Shown: positions 8,031-17,371, counted from the first letter of the stretch. The stretch is DNA of 64,000 nucleotides from Spirochaetales bacterium (GCA_016930675.1 JAFGGG010000035.1:1-64000); one strand, 5' to 3'. Notes: a model not told the origin generated them from the sequence alone. Numbers and translations are program-made.

Positions 8031-8993
8031 TTAGAATTTGTATTTGGGTTTCCATTGAAAGCGAAGAGTAAATTCCCAATCCATTTCAGCGCCATTGGCT
8101 TCACTGAGGTTTTTAAGTGTGAGGAAAGGATAGATTACAAAGCCTTTCACAGCTTCAATTTCCGCTCCGAAGTCAATGTTCATTTCCACATCGCCCGTGT
8201 TGGCGGCCAGATCGTACAAGTACGCATTTACCACCGGTTTTAGTATGTCAATCGTATACTTCAGAGTCGCGTATGCGTTTATTATGCCGGCGGCTTCATC
8301 ATGCAGGTCTAAGGCGTCCGCGTCCAGGATCACTTCGAGGTCTGCAATACCAAAAATCACATACACATTAGCCCCGATTCCCATATCATCGTCGCTTGCG
8401 TACGGTGTCACAAATTGCGCGTTCACTCCCGCCTTCAGGCTTATGTCTCCCAGGTCCGGAGTAATGATCAACCCGGGCATTATCAATAATGATTGTTTGT
8501 CCACGTCGTCATTGCCGCCCACCTGCAGGGCGAACGTGCCGATGTCGAAGTCATAAGCGGCTTCGATACAGTCTGTTTTCTTATCATAAAGATCGAGTGA
8601 TTCCGGAGTAAAGACCTGGTACATTTTACCCGCGGACAAGGTCAGGTTTTCAATAACTTCCCAGCTGATGTAGGCGAGCCTGATGTTGATGGTGCGCAGT
8701 GTTTCGGTGGTATCGGTTCCGCCGGTGTCATTGTCGGTGAACGTCTGCTTTTCGAAAAGCTCCACTTCCAATACCGATTTCAGTACCTCGCTCATCCGGT
8801 ACTCCCAGCCCAACCGCGATCTGGCGACATTAAAGCCGTCCAGTGCGTTGAAAGTGTCATCTTCGGACATGGCTTTGGTATAATCAAAGTCCAGTCTGAA
8901 ATAACCGTACAGGGTCGATTGAGGCTCGGATTCTTGAGCAAAAAGGGCAGCAGTCATACATGCGGCCATTACAATTAGTAAAAATTTCTTCAT
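8031..8993 (-). CDS. Porin-like outer-membrane protein
   Basis: This 320-residue protein has a Sec signal peptide (MKKFLLIVMAACMTAALFAQ). The mature N-terminus 'STLYGYFRLDFDYTKA' followed by 'ARSRLGWEYRMSEVLKSVLEVEL' resembles the opening strands of porins that use repeated amphipathic hairpins. The pattern continues to the C-terminus, which ends in an aromatic-rich strand (FTLRFQWKPKYKF) expected for Bam-dependent insertion. It is probably a general or solute-specific porin; the substrate cannot be told. The start has an AAAGGAGATATAC-like ribosome binding site. Confidence 0.7.
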   Translation of the reverse strand: MKKFLLIVMAACMTAALFAQESEPQSTLYGYFRLDFDYTKAMSEDDTFNALDGFNVARSRLGWEYRMSEVLKSVLEVELFEKQTFTDNDTGGTDTTETLRTINIRLAYISWEVIENLTLSAGKMYQVFTPESLDLYDKKTDCIEAAYDFDIGTFALQVGGNDDVDKQSLLIMPGLIITPDLGDISLKAGVNAQFVTPYASDDDMGIGANVYVIFGIADLEVILDADALDLHDEAAGIINAYATLKYTIDILKPVVNAYLYDLAANTGDVEMNIDFGAEIEAVKGFVIYPFLTLKNLSEANGAEMDWEFTLRFQWKPKYKF

Positions 8994-9295
8994 GTATATC
9001 TCCTTTTGTTGTTGTGTATCCGCCGACAGCGGATATTAATTTCAGTAAAACATAGAGAGAAAGTATTAATGAATTATGTTGTAGACATTAATAAATAATT
9101 AATATCTACTAAATCGATAGAATATATAGTTAATAAAGTTTTGTCAAACGGATTTTTATTTTGGGAGTGCCAGTGATGGCTGCTTATAAACTCAAATTAG
9201 ATAACCGGCCCGGGCCATGTAAGAAAACCAGAGTGATTTTGTTATTGCGTTTATATCGATTAACCTGTACTATACTTCAAAAAAAGGAGGAGCAC

Positions 9296-10423
9296 ATGAT
9301 CCATTTAGGTAAAACCGACTGTAATCCCGAAGAAGTGGGCTATAATGCGCAGGCTTTGGAGAGTCTGGACAAACACTTTCAGGCGCTTATCGAAAAGGGA
9401 ACGATTCAGGCCGCGGGTTATCTGCTGGCCAAAGACGGCAAGATCCTGGCTCACCACTCAATGGGTAAGCAGTCCGCTTACGAGGACAAGGGCGATTTTT
9501 TACCGGACAGCATTCGGCCCATTGCCTCGATTACCAAGGTATTCACCACAACCGGCCTTTTACAGTTGATGGAACAGGGAAAGTTCTTTCTGCACCAGCC
9601 GGTTGCCGACTTTATTAAAGAGTTTGATACCGATATGCACAAACATATTACTGTTTTTCAGCTTTTAACTCATACTTCGGGCTTAAAGGCCGATCCGGGC
9701 AATTTTTTCGAGCCTTATCCGGAACAATGGGAAAGCGGTAAAGTGAACAAAAAGAACTGGATCAAGAAGACATTGACCGGACCGCTGCAGTTTAAACCGG
9801 GAACCGTGTGGAACTACTGCTCCAAAGGCTTTAATATCCTGGCGGAACTGATCGCGCGCTTATCGGGAATGGATTATGATATATATATCCAAGAGCATAT
9901 TTTCAAGCCGCTGGGTATGGACAGCTCCTATTTTTTTGTGCCGGACAAGGTGAAGGATAAGGTGTGCATGGCGTCGCCGTGGAACAAAGAGAGGCTGAAG
10001 TTTACGCGTGAAAAAATACCCACGCCATCGTTATTCGGAGGGGGCGGTATTCTGTCCACACTTGCGGATCTGTGTAAATTCGGCCAGATGATGCTGAACG
10101 GCGGAACCTTCAATGGCAAGAGGATTCTGGGCAGAAAAACAGTTGAAGCGGCCACAAAGCCGCAGGAAAAGGAAATCAAAGCCTACAACTGGCAGCCGCA
10201 TATCTTCGACGACAGCTTTAAGTGGACCTGCGGCCTGGGCTGGGAGATCAACAAGCACAGCTTTTTAAGCGACGTCACCTATGACCATGAAGGCGCTGAG
10301 GGAGCGGGGTTGTTCATCGATCCCAAAGAGAACTTTATTTTCGTGGGTTTTTATCCTGATCCCGATTGGCACGGTGAAGCATGGGTAAGCCCGCTGGCCA
10401 TCGCCTGGTCGGGGATTGAATGA
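9296..10423 (+). CDS. Serine hydrolase, class C beta-lactamase / penicillin-binding family
   Basis: The beta-lactamase-type fold is indicated by the Ser-x-x-Lys nucleophile motif (IASITKVFTT), a Tyr motif in 'WNYCSKGFNILAELI', and a C-terminal 'HEGAEGAGLF' equivalent to the KTG/HxG motif. Members include esterases, D-aminopeptidases and transpeptidase-like enzymes. The ORF track starts at 9161, but the ATG at 9296 is preferred because AAAAAAGGAGGAGCAC lies directly before it, giving 375 residues. No signal peptide is seen, so it may be cytoplasmic. It lies upstream of the ABC-2 exporter genes on the same strand with an 86-bp gap, so a functional link is possible but not shown. Confidence 0.8.
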   Translation: MIHLGKTDCNPEEVGYNAQALESLDKHFQALIEKGTIQAAGYLLAKDGKILAHHSMGKQSAYEDKGDFLPDSIRPIASITKVFTTTGLLQLMEQGKFFLHQPVADFIKEFDTDMHKHITVFQLLTHTSGLKADPGNFFEPYPEQWESGKVNKKNWIKKTLTGPLQFKPGTVWNYCSKGFNILAELIARLSGMDYDIYIQEHIFKPLGMDSSYFFVPDKVKDKVCMASPWNKERLKFTREKIPTPSLFGGGGILSTLADLCKFGQMMLNGGTFNGKRILGRKTVEAATKPQEKEIKAYNWQPHIFDDSFKWTCGLGWEINKHSFLSDVTYDHEGAEGAGLFIDPKENFIFVGFYPDPDWHGEAWVSPLAIAWSGIE

Positions 10424-10509
10424 GGTAAAGAACGGACCGCGCGCAAACACGTATTATGATCGGCTCCGGAATTGAACAGGCGCATACGCGGGCCGTTTAA
10501 TAACGCACA

Positions 10510-11340
10510 TTGAAGCAAATTTTAAATTACCTACTAAAAAAAATCCGCATCATCAAGGCCGTGGCGTTCGTCACCTATAAAGAGTGGGCCGCCTACCGTT
10601 CGCACATGCTTATCTCTTTATTCGTGGGTCCGGTGCAGTTTCTGGTGCAGGTGTTTATCTGGCGGGCCGTGTATACGAATCAAACCGTACTCAACGGCCT
10701 TACCCTGGAACAGATGATCACCTACTATGCCGTGGTAACCATTATTCATTACCTGGTCATGGACTTCGCGGCCTGGAACCTGCACATGCTCATTCGTACC
10801 GGACGTTTCGTCACCTATATGATCCGGCCCCTGTCCCACCGCTTTTTCGCGCTTTCGCAAAAGGTGGGGCACCGTGCGCTGGGCTTTGTCTGGGAGTTTA
10901 TACCGGTTTACTGTATGTTCTTTTTTTTGTTTCAGCTGACGTTGATTCCGGCTCATGCGGGCTGGGCGCTCTGTTCCATCCTGCTGGGGTTTATGATGCA
11001 CTTTTTTCTCAACTACTGTATCGGAATTATGGGTTTCTGGCTGATAAGGGCCGAGGGAGTGAGACGGATGATCATGATATTCAGCATGCTGTTCGAAGGT
11101 GTGTTTATCCCTCTGGTGTTTTTTCCTCTGGCCGTGCAGAAGGTCCTGTTTTTCCTGCCCTTCCAGTTCGCCACGTACGTACCCATCCGGGTGTTTATAG
11201 GATCTTATGAGCTGGCCGGTATGAGCTTCGAGCTGCCGCATATTATCGCAATTCAGGCCGCGGCCGTGGTGGTGATGTTTTTTGTGTCCCAGCTGCTCTG
11301 GCGCCTGGGGGTAAAGAAGTTTACGGGAGTGGGTACATGA
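10510..11340 (+). CDS. ABC-2 family exporter permease, subunit 1
   Basis: The 276-residue polytopic membrane protein has about six hydrophobic segments and the opening 'FVTYKEWAAYRSHMLISLFVGPVQFLVQVFIWRAVY', typical of the ABC2_membrane_6 (formerly DUF990) permeases. The start appears to be TTG with no strong ribosome binding site, so the exact N-terminus is uncertain. The stop overlaps the start of the next permease (ATGA), indicating translational coupling. Together with the second permease and the ATPase it should form a heterodimeric exporter. The substrate is unknown. Confidence 0.8.
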   Translation: MKQILNYLLKKIRIIKAVAFVTYKEWAAYRSHMLISLFVGPVQFLVQVFIWRAVYTNQTVLNGLTLEQMITYYAVVTIIHYLVMDFAAWNLHMLIRTGRFVTYMIRPLSHRFFALSQKVGHRALGFVWEFIPVYCMFFFLFQLTLIPAHAGWALCSILLGFMMHFFLNYCIGIMGFWLIRAEGVRRMIMIFSMLFEGVFIPLVFFPLAVQKVLFFLPFQFATYVPIRVFIGSYELAGMSFELPHIIAIQAAAVVVMFFVSQLLWRLGVKKFTGVGT

Positions 11341-12119
11341 AATCGCAGGTTAAAATTTATCTTACCGCCTTTAAAAACGCCCTGGCCACGCGCATGGCCT
11401 ACAGGATCGATCTGTTTGTGAGCGCCTTTATCATGCTTGTGTTCGAGCTGATTATCCCGCTGGTAACCTATTTGATCTACAGCTCCGGGGCCGGCTTCCC
11501 GGGCTGGAAGTTCCATGAGGTCTTTCTGATCCAGGCCGTGTTTTTATTATCCAAGGGCATCACCTTTCCCTTTTTCGCGGGGATTGTCTGGAACACGATC
11601 ACCCAGATAAGAGAAGGCACCTACGACCTGCTGCTGATCAAGCCGCGCAACATCCTGTTCATGACCCTGCTTACGGGTATCGATATCGAAGACCTGGGCA
11701 AGCTTTTGGGCGGAATCGCCGTGTTCATTTTCGCGGTCTCGCAGGTGCCGGACCCGGGCGCGTTAAACTGGGTGGCCTTTATTCTGCTGTTTGTCTGTTC
11801 CGTAATCGTGTTTATGTCATTCGCCTTTATCATGGCGGCCAGCGGCTTTAAATGGGTGGGAAATTTCAGGGTGTACGAAATATTTGAGGCACTTACCAGC
11901 TTTGCCATGTATCCCATGAGTATTTTTTCCAAAGGCGTGCAGATCCTGATTACCGCCTGTATTCCCCTGGCCCTGATGGGATTTTTCCCGGCTTCGCTTA
12001 TTTTGGGCAAACCTCTGGACTGGTTGTTGATCAGTTTGGTAAGCTGTGTGTTTTTTTTGGTATTCAGTATTTTTTTCTGGTACAGAATGTTGCGATCTTA
12101 TACAAGCGCGGGCGGGTAA
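11337..12119 (+). CDS. ABC-2 family exporter permease, subunit 2
   Basis: This 260-residue polytopic protein overlaps the upstream permease by 4 bp (ATGA). Its opening 'YLTAFKNALATRMAYRIDLFVSAFIMLVFELIIPLVTYLIY' and six hydrophobic segments match the second subunit of ABC2_membrane_6 pairs. Such pairs plus one ATPase form complete exporters in many bacteria, with substrates mostly unknown. It is followed after 75 bp by the ATPase gene. Confidence 0.8.
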   Translation: MKSQVKIYLTAFKNALATRMAYRIDLFVSAFIMLVFELIIPLVTYLIYSSGAGFPGWKFHEVFLIQAVFLLSKGITFPFFAGIVWNTITQIREGTYDLLLIKPRNILFMTLLTGIDIEDLGKLLGGIAVFIFAVSQVPDPGALNWVAFILLFVCSVIVFMSFAFIMAASGFKWVGNFRVYEIFEALTSFAMYPMSIFSKGVQILITACIPLALMGFFPASLILGKPLDWLLISLVSCVFFLVFSIFFWYRMLRSYTSAGG

Positions 12120-12194
12120 AAATGACGGTCCACAGTGCGTGCTCTGGAAACAGCCGCCGCCTGTATCTAGATATGGGGAGGTAATGATAAACAG

Positions 12195-13163
12195 ATGATT
12201 ATCAATGTTGAAAATCTTTGCAAAACTTATGTCACCTACAAAAGGGGTCATACCTTTTGGGAGACCGTAAAAAGCATCTTCGTGCGCAAAAAAATACTCG
12301 TAAAGGCCCTGAAAAACATCAGTTTTTCCATTGAGAAGGGAGAACTGTTGGGTCTGCTGGGTCCCAACGGAGCGGGCAAATCCACCACCATTAAAATTCT
12401 CACCGGTATTCTTTTCCCGACCGCGGGCAAGGTTGAATCGTACGGTTATGTGCCCTGGAAACAGCGTAAAAAATACGTGGCTCATATCGGAGCCGTGTTC
12501 GGTCAGAAGTCGCAGCTGGTGTGGGACATCCCGCCGCTGGATTCCTTCTATATGAACAAGGCCATCTACGATATTAAGACCGCGGATTACAAAAAGCGCC
12601 TCAATAAAATGGTAACCATGCTCGAAGCCCATGAGATCATCAAAAAACCCACACGCCAGCTTTCCCTGGGAGAGCGGATGAGGTGCGAGTTCATTATGGC
12701 CATGCTGCATAATCCCAAGATCGTGTTTCTGGATGAGCCCACCATCGGTCTGGATGTGATCGCCAAAGAACAGATCCGCATCTTCATCAAAGAGATGAAC
12801 GCCGAAGGAGTAACCTTTATACTTACCACCCACGACATGGATGACGTGGAACACCTGGCCCGGCGGGTGATTGTGATCAACCACGGCCAGATCGTGTTCG
12901 ACGGTCAGATGAACGCGCTGAAGAATTATCTGGGAACAAAAAAGGTGGTACGCCTGGCCACTCACGAAAAACTGCCCGTGCTGAAAAAGCGCGGTGTGGA
13001 AAACATCCGCATGCTCAGCGAGTACGAAGCCGAGCTGGAGCTGGATCTTGCCAAGATAGAACTGAACCGGTTTATAAAAACCATCAATGAAAAGAACACC
13101 ATCCGCGACATTTCCATCCACGAACCGCCTATAGAGACGGTGATAAAGAAGTTGTATGAGTGA
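12195..13163 (+). CDS. ABC transporter ATP-binding protein of the ABC-2 exporter
   Basis: All ABC ATPase motifs are visible in the 322 residues: Walker A GPNGAGKST (about 57-65), Q-loop 'AVFGQKSQLVWD', signature LSLGERMR (a variant of LSGGQ), Walker B IVFLDEPTIGLD and H-loop 'LTTHDMDDVEHLA'. A C-terminal extension of about 80 residues is typical of NatA/DrrA-like ATPases. It energises export through the two upstream permeases. A GGGGAGG site precedes the start. No accessory outer-membrane factor is adjacent. Confidence 0.9.
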   Translation: MIINVENLCKTYVTYKRGHTFWETVKSIFVRKKILVKALKNISFSIEKGELLGLLGPNGAGKSTTIKILTGILFPTAGKVESYGYVPWKQRKKYVAHIGAVFGQKSQLVWDIPPLDSFYMNKAIYDIKTADYKKRLNKMVTMLEAHEIIKKPTRQLSLGERMRCEFIMAMLHNPKIVFLDEPTIGLDVIAKEQIRIFIKEMNAEGVTFILTTHDMDDVEHLARRVIVINHGQIVFDGQMNALKNYLGTKKVVRLATHEKLPVLKKRGVENIRMLSEYEAELELDLAKIELNRFIKTINEKNTIRDISIHEPPIETVIKKLYE

Positions 13164-13221
13164 AAGAGAGGGATGCCGGGTTTCCCATTTAAAGCGCGGA
13201 TGAGGACATTTCTATTGTGCT

Positions 13222-13890
13222 TTGAAAAAGATTATTGGTTTGCTGCTAATTTTACTGTTATCCACGGGCGCGTTTGCCCAGGATATCAGCATCAGCGCGG
13301 GAGCGGGGATCAATTTTGTTTATTGGGTGACCGCACAATCGGATGACAGCGGAGGTCCTGAGGTAAATTTTGAAATGGGGTGGAGCGCGCTCACCGGGGG
13401 AGTATTTGTTGACCTTACCTACGTGATGGTGAATTTGTCCTATGCTTTCACCTTGGGAGGTCCGGGAGCAACCATTTCAGTGGACGGTACCAAAGATGAC
13501 GCGGCTTCCGATGCCCAGACAACTCTGATGGAAGATATGTCAGCAAGTTACCTGATTATCACCGTGCTCGCCAAGTATCCTTTTGATATGGGGGGAGTGG
13601 TAATCTTTCCCATGCTGGGCGCCGAATATCAGCTTAATCTATCGTTGTACGATGACGATACCGACTTGAAAGATGGTTATAGTGATGAGCAGAACGCTTC
13701 ATTGAACGACCTTTATATCCTGGCCGGTGTGGGCGCGGACTTTGACATTACGGAGAGTTTATACGCGCGCGTTATGGCTCTTTTCTCATATAGTCTTACC
13801 CCGGAAAATCCCGGAAATTATGATGACGACGATATCGTCAAGTGGGGCTGGAACATCAGAGCAGGAGTGTGTATAGGTTATAGATTCTAG
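13222..13890 (+). CDS. Small outer-membrane beta-barrel-like protein (paralogue of 7264-7869)
   Basis: The 222-residue protein begins at a TTG with a signal peptide (MKKIIGLLLILLLSTGAFAQ) and ends in an amphipathic strand 'NIRAGVCIGYRF', typical of a C-terminal beta-signal. It shares segments such as 'LAKYPFDMGGVVIFPMLGAEYQL' and 'LYILAGVGADFD' with the 201-residue protein near 7.5 kb. The nearest purine-rich tract (TGAGGA) is rather far from the TTG, so the start is uncertain. A perfect terminator follows. Confidence 0.7.
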   Translation: MKKIIGLLLILLLSTGAFAQDISISAGAGINFVYWVTAQSDDSGGPEVNFEMGWSALTGGVFVDLTYVMVNLSYAFTLGGPGATISVDGTKDDAASDAQTTLMEDMSASYLIITVLAKYPFDMGGVVIFPMLGAEYQLNLSLYDDDTDLKDGYSDEQNASLNDLYILAGVGADFDITESLYARVMALFSYSLTPENPGNYDDDDIVKWGWNIRAGVCIGYRF

Positions 13891-13913
13891 TAAATATATT
13901 GAAACCTTCTATA

Positions 13914-13941
13914 AGCCGGAGGAAGTACCTCCGGCTTTTTT
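13914..13941 (+). terminator. Rho-independent terminator
   Basis: AGCCGGAGG-AAGTA-CCTCCGGCT is a perfect 9-bp stem with a 5-nt loop followed by a run of six T residues, about 24 bp after the stop of the barrel protein gene. Confidence 0.92.
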
Positions 13942-14080
13942 ATGGTATATCAGGTATCAGGCAACTGTATGAATTAAATCTTGCAGCGCTGTTAACAAAA
14001 GGCCAGATTAGTATGGTGCTTTTTAGCGAGTTCATAGTTTTTTAGCATAGGTGAAATATAAGGAAGCAATGTAAGAAAGT

Positions 14081-14716
14081 TCAGGACCCATCCTTAAACA
14101 CATAACGGGCGATCATCTTTATCAGTTCGTCCAGCACGCTTTCAGTATCAATGTTTCTGCCGGACGCCTGCGAGCGTTTTAAGGTATGGATGATCTCATC
14201 AACGATTTTTGCGATCAAAAAGGCGGCGGTTGCATAATCAGTGATCTGTATGATGTTCTTAAATTTTTTAAGTAACGTTATGATCGCTTGAACGCTTGCT
14301 GCTTCATATTCCTCATGTTTACGTTTTACATCGGGATCGGAGTGCCTCATGATGTTGATCTCGTCGTGCAGATCGAAAAAAGTTTCGTGCGCTTTGGCGA
14401 TCGGTTCGATTAATGAGCGTACAAACTGATATTTATCATCCGGTATAAACTCGGTATTGTTTATGGAATCAAGCAGATTGCTGAATATCTGTTTAAAATG
14501 AAGGTTTACCACATCGAGAAACAGATCCTTTTTATCTTTATAGTATGAATAGAAGGTGCCAATAGATACACCCGCCAGATCGGCTATCTCTTTGGAGTTG
14601 GTTTTATAGAAGCCTTTTTCGGAAAACAGTTTTTGAGCCGCTTCTATTATGTGATTCTTCTTTTCTATGGCCCGGTCCTGAACGGGTGTCCGTGTTTTTC
14701 TGTTGTCCTGACTCAT
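14081..14716 (-). CDS. TetR family transcriptional repressor
   Basis: The 211-residue protein has a TetR-type N-terminal HTH at about residues 15-60 ('IIEAAQKLFSEKGFYKTNSKEIADLAGVSIGTFYSYYKDKKDLF') and a divergent helical ligand-binding C-terminal domain. It is divergent from the MMPL transporter gene. The intergenic region carries three copies of a TGAA-N6-TTCA dyad, one of them inside the transporter promoter, so it probably represses the operon and perhaps itself. By analogy with TetR regulators beside MMPL exporters the inducer may be a lipid or hydrophobic compound. The start has an AAGGTGAGG ribosome binding site. Confidence 0.88.
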   Translation of the reverse strand: MSQDNRKTRTPVQDRAIEKKNHIIEAAQKLFSEKGFYKTNSKEIADLAGVSIGTFYSYYKDKKDLFLDVVNLHFKQIFSNLLDSINNTEFIPDDKYQFVRSLIEPIAKAHETFFDLHDEINIMRHSDPDVKRKHEEYEAASVQAIITLLKKFKNIIQITDYATAAFLIAKIVDEIIHTLKRSQASGRNIDTESVLDELIKMIARYVFKDGS

Positions 14717-14731
14717 TGTTCCTCACCTTAA

Positions 14732-14760
14732 AATTTAAATGGTTATCGCCTGTTTGTCAA
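14732..14760 (-). promoter_or_regulatory. Promoter of tetR (minus strand)
   Basis: On the minus strand a perfect -35 TTGACA (complement of 14755-14760) and a -10 TAAATT (complement of 14732-14737) are separated by exactly 17 bp and lie just upstream of the AAGGTGAGG ribosome binding site and the tetR ATG. The nearest operator copy (14769-14784) is about 9 bp upstream of this -35 box. Confidence 0.7.
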
Positions 14761-14768
14761 TGAAAAAT

Positions 14769-14846
14769 ATGAATAAAAGTTCATTTATATGCTTGACAAT
14801 ATGAATAAAAGTTCGTATATTTGCCAATAATCTGAATAATAGTTCA
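14769..14846 (+). promoter_or_regulatory. Three phased TetR operators and the MMPL operon promoter
   Basis: Three near-identical dyads of the form TGAATAAAAGTTCA occur at 14769-14784, 14801-14816 and 14831-14846 (the last reads TGAATAATAGTTCA; the second ends in TTCG). Their centres are 32 and 31 bp apart, about three helical turns. A consensus sigma-70 promoter (TTGACA at 14793-14798, 17-bp spacer, TATATT at 14816-14821) has the middle operator filling its spacer. This geometry predicts tight repression of the MMPL operon by the divergent TetR protein. Confidence 0.8.
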
Positions 14847-14874
14847 TGTTCATAATTTTGATGAAGGAGCAGTT

Positions 14875-17346
14875 ATGAAAAACAATAAGATCGGCCGTCT
14901 GGCCTCAAAAATCGGGATGAACGTTATAGTCAGGTATAAGTGGTTTTTTTCCCTGGCTGTAGCGGTTTTGGTTGTGTTCGGCTATCTGGGTCTGGACAAA
15001 CTGGTGCTCGATAATTCAAACGAGTCCATGTTTGAAAAAGATGATGAAGTTAATCTTAAGCTGCAGCAGTTTCACGATATTTTCGGAAATGAAGATTTTG
15101 TGTTTGTCATGGTGGAGGCGGACAATATCTTCACCCCCCAAAACCTTGGATTTATAAAGCAGTTAAGTGATGATCTGGAACAGCATCTGCCTTTTGCCAA
15201 AAGAGTGACATCCGTGACCCACATGGAATACCTCGATGTTATTGACGGGGATTTGTATGTTGATGATTTAATCAGTGCCCACATACCTGAAGATCCTGCC
15301 GGGCTTAATGAAATCAAGAACAAACTGTTGGTAAAACAGGTGTATGTGGACCGGCTGCTGTCTAAGGATGCCAAAAAAACCGGTATTTTTATCGAGTTTC
15401 AAACCATACCCGAAAACGTATACATTCCGCTGGTAAAAACAGGGGCGGGCTCACAGGAAATCGCTCTGCAGGGGGATGTTTTCTTTGAAGAGGAAGTTGA
15501 AGATAAAAGCGTATATTTGAATATAATGGAACCTAAAATGCTTATTGCGCCCGCTCTGGATCTGATATTGCAGCGCAATCAGCAGAATGGCTGCATCGTC
15601 ACGGCGACGGGCATGCCGGTAACCGATTATAAAACCGATGAGACCATTATAGCGGAAACCGGCAGAACCTTTATTATCACATTGTTCATCTGTATCATTC
15701 TCCTGCTTGTTATTTTCCGCTTTCCAATGGCCGTGTTAGCTTCGGTTATTGTGATTCTGGCCGCGACCATTAGTACCTTCGGATTGCTGGGCTGGTTTGG
15801 GATTCCGCTTTCCTCTTTTATCATTATCCTTGCTTGCTTATTGTTGATCATCGCTGTGAGTTATTCCATTCATATTATCAATCACTTTAGAAGGAATTAT
15901 AAACTGACCGGTAAACGCAAAGAGTCTGTACGATATGCCTATGAGCACGCGAGCTGGCCCTGCCTGCTTACGGCCCTTACAACCGCCGTGGGCTTTGCCT
16001 CCTTTATTTTTGTGCCCATGGTGCCGCTGCGCAATCTGGGTATGGCCAGCGCTCTGGGTGTACTCATCAGTTATATTTTGGTGATGGTCCTGATCCCGAT
16101 CTTTCTCTCTTTCGGAAAAGACAAAAAGAGTGCGGCCGGAGCTTCGGTCAGGCAAGACACAGAAGCTGTTGATAACTCACGTTCCAGCCGGTTTATGTTG
16201 AAATGGGCGGATCGGGCATTGAAAAGCTCTTTACCCGTAGGGGTGATATGTGTTGCCGTGCTGTTGGTAATACCCTTTTTTATTGCGCAGGTTGAGCCTG
16301 ATTCGGATTTCATCCGTTTGTTCGGAGACCGTAATGAATTTGTGCGGGATGCCAAGCATGTAACCGATAATCTGGGCGCGCTTTACTCTTATGAAGTGTT
16401 AATTGAGTTGCCTGAAGAGGAGCTGGCCCAGGAGCCTGAAGTGCTTAAGGCGCTTGCTGATCTGGAAAAGCTTATTGATAGCTATGACACAACCAAACGC
16501 ACCATGAGCCTTAACGATCTGGTGAAGGATATCAATATGACCATGCACAATAACGATAAAAACTATTTTGTAATCCCCGATTCCAGAGAGCTGATCGCCC
16601 AGTATCTGCTTTTATACGATATGTCGGGCGGCGGTGAGCTGACGAACTGGGTGGATTACAACAATCAGTATTTACGTCTTTCCGTGCAGGTAAAACGTTC
16701 TACCACCACGTTACGCAAGGTGTTTGCTGAAATCGAAAAATTTGCCCGGGAAAGATTTCCTTTTAACGCCAAGGCTACGATAACCGGGGATATGTCGATT
16801 TTTATCAAGTCGGTCGGAGCATTGGTTGACGGACAGATTATTTCAATATTCGTGGCTTTTTTAGGTATAGCCGTCATGATGATGCTGGTGCTGCGCTCTA
16901 TTCCGGTGGGTCTGTTATCCATGATACCCAATGTACTGCCCGTTCTCATTGTGGCGGGTTTGATGGGCCTTTTAAATATCACGCTGAATATGATGACTAT
17001 TGTGGTGGCGCCGCTGCTCATCGGGATCGCGGTTGACGATACCGTGCATTACTTTGTGCACTTCAAAGAAGAGTATAAAACGAGCAGGTCGTACTTCCGC
17101 GCCAACAGGGAGACCTTCAGGAAGATCGGCTGGGCGCTGGTATTTACCTCGGTAATCCTGATGATAGGGTTTTCCGCGTTTATGTTTACCAGTATCGACA
17201 GTATTATCCAGCTGGCCGTACTGCTTACTGTGGGAATCGCAGCGGCACTGGCCGCGGATCTGTTGATTACTCCGGTACTGTTTGTGTTTATAAAACCTTT
17301 CGGTAAAGAAGAGGATACAAATAATAAGAAGCGCCTGGTCGCTTAA
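14875..17346 (+). CDS. MMPL/RND superfamily exporter
   Basis: This 823-residue inner-membrane protein has the RND-like duplicated layout. Each half has one TM helix, a large periplasmic domain and a bundle of five or six TM helices (about residues 265-410 and 660-810). Sequences such as 'GWFGIPLSSFIIILACLLLIIAVSYSIHIINHFRR' and 'MTIVVAPLLIGIAVDDTVHYFVHFKEEY' are typical of the MMPL (HAE3-like) family, which moves lipids or hydrophobic molecules using the proton gradient. It heads an operon with a LolA-like carrier and an outer-membrane barrel, which suggests transport of lipid-like cargo across the envelope. Ribosome binding site GAAGGAG. Transcription should be controlled by the divergent TetR. 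Confidence 0.88.
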   Translation: MKNNKIGRLASKIGMNVIVRYKWFFSLAVAVLVVFGYLGLDKLVLDNSNESMFEKDDEVNLKLQQFHDIFGNEDFVFVMVEADNIFTPQNLGFIKQLSDDLEQHLPFAKRVTSVTHMEYLDVIDGDLYVDDLISAHIPEDPAGLNEIKNKLLVKQVYVDRLLSKDAKKTGIFIEFQTIPENVYIPLVKTGAGSQEIALQGDVFFEEEVEDKSVYLNIMEPKMLIAPALDLILQRNQQNGCIVTATGMPVTDYKTDETIIAETGRTFIITLFICIILLLVIFRFPMAVLASVIVILAATISTFGLLGWFGIPLSSFIIILACLLLIIAVSYSIHIINHFRRNYKLTGKRKESVRYAYEHASWPCLLTALTTAVGFASFIFVPMVPLRNLGMASALGVLISYILVMVLIPIFLSFGKDKKSAAGASVRQDTEAVDNSRSSRFMLKWADRALKSSLPVGVICVAVLLVIPFFIAQVEPDSDFIRLFGDRNEFVRDAKHVTDNLGALYSYEVLIELPEEELAQEPEVLKALADLEKLIDSYDTTKRTMSLNDLVKDINMTMHNNDKNYFVIPDSRELIAQYLLLYDMSGGGELTNWVDYNNQYLRLSVQVKRSTTTLRKVFAEIEKFARERFPFNAKATITGDMSIFIKSVGALVDGQIISIFVAFLGIAVMMMLVLRSIPVGLLSMIPNVLPVLIVAGLMGLLNITLNMMTIVVAPLLIGIAVDDTVHYFVHFKEEYKTSRSYFRANRETFRKIGWALVFTSVILMIGFSAFMFTSIDSIIQLAVLLTVGIAAALAADLLITPVLFVFIKPFGKEEDTNNKKRLVA

Positions 17347-17371
17347 CACACTTATTTTTAGGAGGAATATA

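Noticed and set aside
10584-11241. 208- and 207-codon ORFs overlapping the first ABC-2 permease
   Set aside because: Out-of-frame and antisense shadows of a permease with clear membrane topology and ATGA coupling to the next gene.
11817-13121. 434-codon minus-strand ORF opposite the ABC ATPase gene
   Set aside because: Antisense to a gene with all ABC ATPase motifs; the translated sequence is His/Gln-rich nonsense typical of a shadow frame.
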